Source of the DNA: Actinomycetes bacterium
GTDB lineage: Bacteria; Actinomycetota; Acidimicrobiia; Acidimicrobiales; JAJYXR01
Length of the DNA: 64,000 nucleotides
Direction of reading: 5' to 3'
NCBI GenBank assembly: GCA_021801795.1
Contig: JAJYXR010000038.1
Span: 47,703 to 111,702 of the forward strand
Shown: in pieces, positions 60,224-64,000 of the stretch
Layout of the letters: every line of letters begins with the position of its first letter
Position numbering within the stretch: the stretch's first letter is position 1
Position numbers and translations under genes: made by a program
Notes under the pieces: generated by a model
The model's database searches: none
What the model saw: only the letters and a program-made list of their open reading frames with translations
Told to the model about the DNA's origin: nothing

Positions 60224-62263
60224 GTGGCTGATTCCCCGCCTGTGTCCAGCGAACCTGCAGAGGCACCCTATCTGGCGCTCTACCGTCGGTTTCGTCCTGG
60301 TCGCTTCGAAGAGCTGCTCGGTCAGGAGCACGTGAGCCTCGCACTCAGGAACGCGGTGCGCGAAGGGCACGTGGGCCATGCCTATCTCTTCAGCGGCCCA
60401 CGTGGCACTGGTAAGACCTCCACAGCCCGCATCCTGGCCAAGGCGTTGAACTGCCTGGCTCCTCAAGACGGCGAGCCATGCGGTACCTGCCGGCCCTGCG
60501 TGTCGATAGCCGATGGGACCTCTCCCGATGTGCGTGAGCTCGACGCCGCCTCTAACAACGGAGTCGACGCGATGCGTGAGCTTGTGGCGGGTGCCGCTCT
60601 CGGAACCCCTGGCCGCTGGAAGGTCTACATCATCGACGAGGTCCACGTTCTCTCCACCGCCGCCTCCAACGCTCTTCTGAAGACCCTGGAGGAGCCTCCA
60701 TCGCACGTGGTTTTCGTGCTGGCGACGACCGACCCGCAGAAGATGCTCGCCACCATCCGGAGTCGGACCCAGCATTTCGAGTTCAGGCTCCTGGCGCCTG
60801 AGGTCCTCGAGCACCTTCTCGACGAAGTCCGCGATCGAGCAGGCCTACAGGTAGACGATGCTGCGCTGAGGGTCGCGGTGCGAAAGGCCAATGGCTCTGC
60901 CCGGGATGCCCTCTCGGTGCTGGATCAGGTAGCGGCAGGTGGGAGTGTCGAGGACGACACGGCCGACCTGGCAGATGTGATCGAGGCCATCGCATCCAGG
61001 GAGCCCTCGGCAGTCCTCGAGGCCCTGGCCCGCTCCCTTGCCCCTGGAAGGGAACCCCAGCGCATCGCTCTGGACCTGGTGGGCCTGTTGCGCCAGGGCT
61101 TCCTCGGAATGGTTGCGCCGGAGCTGGTCTCGCTGGCTTCCGAGGAACGGGAGCAGGTCACGGCCCTGACTACACGCATGGGCCTCCCGGCTTTGGTCCG
61201 TGCCATCGAGACCCTCGGCGTCGCCCTGGTGGACATGCGGGATGCCCCAGACCCGCGAGTGCACCTGGAGACCGCTCTTATGCGTCTGTCGCACCCGCAG
61301 GTCGATCACTCTCCCGAGGCCCTGCTCGAGCGTATAGAGAGGCTCGAGCGGTCGCTGGGTTCCCAGGTGCAGGCAGCCATTCCCGAGAGCCCCCCTACTG
61401 AGATCGCACTTGGCGGTGCGGGGGACACGGAGGGTGCTGGACCAGGGGACCACGTTGCGCAGCCCTCGGGTCATGGCCTGGCTGCAGGAGGGACCCAGCC
61501 CTCGGGTCCGGAGCTCGCCAGGCGCGCCCTCGGAGCCATAAAGCGTGAGGCAGCCGCGAGGTCGGGCGCCCAGAGAGGGCCAGTCGCCGAACAGCTGACC
61601 CCGCCCGACCCCACCGCACCTGGCGTGGATGCGGGGGACACGGTGCCTGCTTCCGTCCCGCCGGGCGAGGATGCGGTGCCTGCTTCGGGCAGCCTCGATG
61701 AGAGCCCGGAGCCAGTTGCCCCCGCGCCTGGAGATGCCGCGCCTGGCGATGCCGCGCCTGGCGATGCCGCGCCTGGCGATGCCGCGCCTGGCGATGCCGC
61801 GCCTGGCGAGCGGGCGCCGGCGGTGGATAGGCTGACACGTGAGGCGGTGGTGGAGGCATGGGGCGACGTGATCCTGGCCTCTCTTCCCTCGAGGGCCCGC
61901 GCTCGCCTCGGGCAGGGCAGGTTCACAGCCGTCGATGGCGAGGTGATCACCCTCTCGCTTCCTAACGAGGCTCACCGCGCAGCTTGCGAGGAGGTGGCCT
62001 CAGATGCTGAGCAAGCCATCGGCGCACACTTCGGCCTTCCCGTCCGTCTGATGCTGGCAGTCGAGGCGGAAGTCGAGGTCAAGGCCGAGGTCGAGGTCAA
62101 GGCCGAGGTCGAGGCCGAGGTCGAGGTCGAGACCGGAACCGGGACCTCAGGACCGGATCTGCTCGATCCCGAGGTTCTCGCGTCGGAGACGGTGCCGGCG
62201 GAGGACCAGCCGCCACCTGCTGAGCGCCTGAAGCTGGCATTTCCTGGAGCCGAGGAAGTCTGA
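60224..62263 (+). CDS. dnaX: DNA polymerase III subunit gamma/tau
   Basis: 679 residues; clamp-loader ATPase. Walker [10 protein letters not shown] with Lys64, a zinc finger ([16 protein letters not shown]), Walker B YIIDEVH, sensor 1 [12 protein letters not shown], and the SRC-type arginine finger in [10 protein letters not shown]. Domain III runs to about 370. A long low-complexity linker (about 385-535) contains APGDA five times (15-bp DNA repeat). A conserved C-terminal domain follows ([20 protein letters not shown]), then an Ala/Glu/Val repeat (18-bp unit, 62070-62130). TAGGAT (60212-60217) 6 nt before the GTG and no Shine-Dalgarno suggest a leaderless mRNA. recR starts 4 nt after the stop. 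Confidence 0.95.
   Translation: MADSPPVSSEPAEAPYLALYRRFRPGRFEELLGQEHVSLALRNAVREGHVGHAYLFSGPRGTGKTSTARILAKALNCLAPQDGEPCGTCRPCVSIADGTSPDVRELDAASNNGVDAMRELVAGAALGTPGRWKVYIIDEVHVLSTAASNALLKTLEEPPSHVVFVLATTDPQKMLATIRSRTQHFEFRLLAPEVLEHLLDEVRDRAGLQVDDAALRVAVRKANGSARDALSVLDQVAAGGSVEDDTADLADVIEAIASREPSAVLEALARSLAPGREPQRIALDLVGLLRQGFLGMVAPELVSLASEEREQVTALTTRMGLPALVRAIETLGVALVDMRDAPDPRVHLETALMRLSHPQVDHSPEALLERIERLERSLGSQVQAAIPESPPTEIALGGAGDTEGAGPGDHVAQPSGHGLAAGGTQPSGPELARRALGAIKREAAARSGAQRGPVAEQLTPPDPTAPGVDAGDTVPASVPPGEDAVPASGSLDESPEPVAPAPGDAAPGDAAPGDAAPGDAAPGDAAPGERAPAVDRLTREAVVEAWGDVILASLPSRARARLGQGRFTAVDGEVITLSLPNEAHRAACEEVASDAEQAIGAHFGLPVRLMLAVEAEVEVKAEVEVKAEVEAEVEVETGTGTSGPDLLDPEVLASETVPAEDQPPPAERLKLAFPGAEEV
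61724..61813 (+). repeat. 15-bp in-frame tandem repeat, 5.7 copies
   Basis: The unit GCGCCTGGCGATGCC encodes APGDA in the dnaX linker. The first unit has one substitution. Confidence 0.95.
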
Positions 62264-62267
62264 GCGC

Positions 62268-62870
62268 ATGCTCTACACCCAGCCCCTGCAGGTGCTGATC
62301 GACGAGCTGGGCCGGCTGCCCGGGGTGGGACCGAAGTCGGCACAGCGGATCGCGTTCTACCTGCTGCGTGTGCCCCAGGAGGACGCAGCGAGGTTGGCCC
62401 AGGCAATCGTGGAGATGAAGGAGCGCACCACCCTGTGCACGCGCTGCTTCAACGTTGCCGAAGGGGAGCTCTGTGGAGTGTGCGCCGATCCTCAGCGGGA
62501 CGGAGGTCTCCTATGCGTGGTGGAGGATCCCCGGGACATCGTCGCGGTGGAAAGGACGAACGAGCACCGTGGGCGTTACCACGTGCTTCATGGGGCTCTG
62601 AACCCGATGGAGGGTATAGGGCCCGACCAGCTTCGGGTGCGTGAGCTGCTTGGCCGGATCGACGCTGAGCAGGTCGAAGAGGTGATCCTCTGCACCAACC
62701 CGAACCTCGAAGGCGAGGCGACCGCGATGTACCTCGCCAAGCTGCTCACGCCGCTCGGCGTGAAGGTGACCAGGATCGCGAGCGGGTTACCGGTAGGCGG
62801 AGATCTGGAGTATGCAGACGAGCTGACCCTAGGCAGGGCACTTGAAGGCAGGCGCGAGGTAGGCACCTGA
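62268..62870 (+). CDS. recR: Recombination mediator RecR
   Basis: 200 residues. Helix-hairpin-helix [20 protein letters not shown], zinc finger [16 protein letters not shown], Toprim domain from [14 protein letters not shown] to [19 protein letters not shown], and the C-terminal [32 protein letters not shown] that completes the family. With RecO it loads RecA on SSB-coated single-stranded DNA. Co-transcribed with dnaX as in most bacteria. Confidence 0.97.
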   Translation: MLYTQPLQVLIDELGRLPGVGPKSAQRIAFYLLRVPQEDAARLAQAIVEMKERTTLCTRCFNVAEGELCGVCADPQRDGGLLCVVEDPRDIVAVERTNEHRGRYHVLHGALNPMEGIGPDQLRVRELLGRIDAEQVEEVILCTNPNLEGEATAMYLAKLLTPLGVKVTRIASGLPVGGDLEYADELTLGRALEGRREVGT

Positions 62871-62937
62871 GTGGTGAAACCCCCGGGGGCCCTTGGGTGG
62901 CACTCGCATCGGCGGGCAAGCTGGCGGCAGCAGTGGT

Positions 62938-63654
62938 CTACGACGCGCTGGGCGCGGCGATAGGCCCGATCCCACCGATGGTGTTCACCGTGAAGGAGGT
63001 CGTAGCTCCCGTGATATGCGCGGCGCTGGCGGCGGAGCCTCCGGGCACGCCTGAGGAGTATGACAGCAGGGCGCCCGTAGAGTTGGCGACGCAGGCGGTC
63101 GCAGTCTCGACCAGCAAGGGCGTGTCGGCGCTCGGTGACTTCACCTGGTAGCTGGTGCCCTGTAGCCCCGCGACACTGCAGGGGCCCCCGGTCGCGATCC
63201 GGATTCCCGTCACGTGGGTGTAACCGATGAGGGCCTGGGCGTATGTCGTCTCGCCGTTCAGGTGGGTCAGTCCGTCGGGGGTCTTGAACTTGACCGACAT
63301 GACCTGCCCGATGGCGACGGCGTAGCCGCGACCGCCGACGTCGTAGCTCGTGACGGCAGGGCTGGTCGAGTGGGTCTCCCAGTCGGTGGGATCGTGCACC
63401 TCACCGGTGACCGTGAAGGTGTAACCAGCGTTGCCCGCTGTAGTCGTGAACGAGTAGTTCGTCAGGCTGCCAAGTCGAGACAGAGACAGGCCGGCAGTCC
63501 CTGGGGATCCGACCGAGCTAGTTCCGGAAGCCGTCGCGGTCGAGCCAGCCGTGGTCGCCGCGGGCGAGCCAGCCGATGATCCGCAGGCGGCGGCAACCAC
63601 CCCGGCTGCCAGGATCATCGCGCCTATCGCCACCTGCCGTCGTACTCCCGTCAT
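62938..63654 (-). CDS. Secreted lipoprotein, unknown function
   Basis: 238 residues. Lipobox AAGVVAAAC, Ser/Thr/Ala-rich stalk, then a beta-rich domain beginning SLTNYSFTTTAGNAGYTFTVTGEVHDPTDWE and containing two Cys (GGPCSV, TACVAN) that could pair. It is reminiscent of LolA/LppX-like lipid-binding folds, which I cannot confirm. The ATG has GGAGGCAAAGGT upstream, a clear start. Convergent with recR. Confidence 0.75.
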   Translation of the reverse strand: MTGVRRQVAIGAMILAAGVVAAACGSSAGSPAATTAGSTATASGTSSVGSPGTAGLSLSRLGSLTNYSFTTTAGNAGYTFTVTGEVHDPTDWETHSTSPAVTSYDVGGRGYAVAIGQVMSVKFKTPDGLTHLNGETTYAQALIGYTHVTGIRIATGGPCSVAGLQGTSYQVKSPSADTPLLVETATACVANSTGALLSYSSGVPGGSAASAAHITGATTSFTVNTIGGIGPIAAPSAS

Positions 63655-63857
63655 ACCTTTGCCTCCATGTTCCGCAAGCCACCGGTCATCGCCGCGTCTT
63701 CGCATACCAGCGCCCTGTCAGCGCTACTCGGCGGGCGAGTGTAGCCGAACCTGAGGCTTCAGGAAGCAGGCTGTGTTCTGAGCTACGGGAGCCACCGGCT
63801 GCCTGGGTCGGCCGGCGGTATGCGCCGTCGGGTTCCTGGCCGCCCCACTCCCCCGTG

Positions 63858-63881
63858 AGTGATACACCCCCCGCGTATCCT
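63858..63881 (+). promoter_or_regulatory. Promoter of the DUF222/HNH gene sharing the recA element
   Basis: AGTGATACACCCCC, 4 nt, then TATCCT. Initiation 7-8 nt later is at the ATG (63889), giving a leaderless transcript. The 14-mer and its spacing to the -10 box match the region upstream of recA. Confidence 0.55.
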
Positions 63882-63888
63882 TCCTGCC

Positions 63889-64000
63889 ATGTCCCTGATC
63901 GATCCGGCGGTCGTCAGCTCAGCCACCGATGCCGAGCTGGCTGATGCGATAGTCCAGCTGCACGGCGTGATGACCGCTGCCCACGCGAGGCTGCTCGTGT
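63889..64000 (+). CDS. DUF222 / 13E12-repeat HNH endonuclease family, 5' part only
   Basis: The first 37 codons before the window ends read MSLIDPAVVSSATDAELADA and IVQLHGVMTAAHARLLV, the helical start of DUF222 proteins (D-A-E-L-x-x-A-x-x-x-L...A-R-L). Full-length members carry an HNH nuclease domain at the C-terminus and are abundant in Actinomycetota, including the 13E12 repeat proteins of mycobacteria. The ATG coincides with the predicted transcription start. The nuclease part cannot be seen here. Confidence 0.6.
   Translation, partial: MSLIDPAVVSSATDAELADAIVQLHGVMTAAHARLLV

Noticed and set aside
62897..63151. 84-codon plus-strand frame after recR
   Set aside because: It is antisense to the C-terminal part of a lipoprotein gene with a clear signal peptide and ribosome site.
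1..64000. Prophage, integrative element or transposon
   Set aside because: No integrase, transposase, phage structural gene or terminal inverted repeats are seen; all regions share similar composition.

Overview
The window is a GC-rich, densely coded stretch of a bacterial chromosome. A mycobacterial-type MarP protease, the rimO-pgsA-cinA-recA order, the tRNA-Ser / SRP RNA / dnaX / recR cluster, a 13E12/DUF222 HNH gene and many lipoproteins point to Actinomycetota. A zinc glucose dehydrogenase of archaeal type, an abundance of exported and redox proteins, and free use of AGG (Arg) and ATA (Ile) codons make an acidophilic or thermotolerant member of Acidimicrobiia or a neighbouring deep lineage my best guess. 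That last step is inference. No phage, insertion sequence or CRISPR array is visible.

Layout. 1-6.7 kb: a fused ABC exporter with one degenerate ATP site (5' end off the window), an MFS transporter and a type I sulfatase. 6.8-11 kb: a soluble MgtE_N/CBS protein divergent from an Nramp-like transporter whose long leader carries a second, identical start-site sequence and a small ORF. 11-17 kb: an MFS gene behind an AT-rich palindrome, then a coupled ctaG / membrane-SCO fusion / lipoprotein operon for cytochrome oxidase assembly. 17-24.3 kb: tRNA-Ser(GCT), rimO, pgsA, cinA, a diguanylate cyclase and a macro-domain protein on the other strand, and recA. 24.3-29.5 kb: DUF3048 lipoprotein, hexapeptide acyltransferase, a frameshifted exported protein, a beta-hydroxyacid dehydrogenase, a decayed PIN toxin module and a VC0807-like membrane protein. 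29.5-38 kb: a CocE-type lipoprotein hydrolase, two drug-efflux-type MFS genes with MarR and PaaX regulators, and a fatty acid desaturase. 38-48 kb: YceH, a hydrolase-like lipoprotein, a beta-propeller protein, a two-component system, and an ApbE / FMN-binding / ferric-reductase-like operon. 48-58.5 kb: methyltransferase, MarP, a GH15 - glucose dehydrogenase - metallo-beta-lactamase-fold operon, a cupredoxin-like lipoprotein lacking copper ligands, a COG4315 lipoprotein, a Tat-exported phosphoesterase and a PAP2 phosphatase. 58.5-64 kb: two more serine tRNAs, tadA, SRP RNA, dnaX, recR, a lipoprotein and the start of a DUF222/HNH gene.

Genes that appear to work together: (i) ctaG with the SCO fusion (copper delivery to oxidase); (ii) the ferric-reductase-like protein, FMN-binding protein and ApbE (electron export through a covalently bound flavin); (iii) GH15, glucose dehydrogenase and the MBL-fold hydrolase (glucan or trehalose to glucose to gluconolactone and perhaps gluconate); (iv) MgtE_N/CBS with the Nramp-like carrier (Mg2+ or Mn2+ homeostasis). 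Two features recur: perfect short tandem repeats in spacers and protein linkers throughout the window, and a 14-base element with matched -10 spacing upstream of both recA and the DUF222/HNH gene, which may mark a shared DNA-damage promoter.
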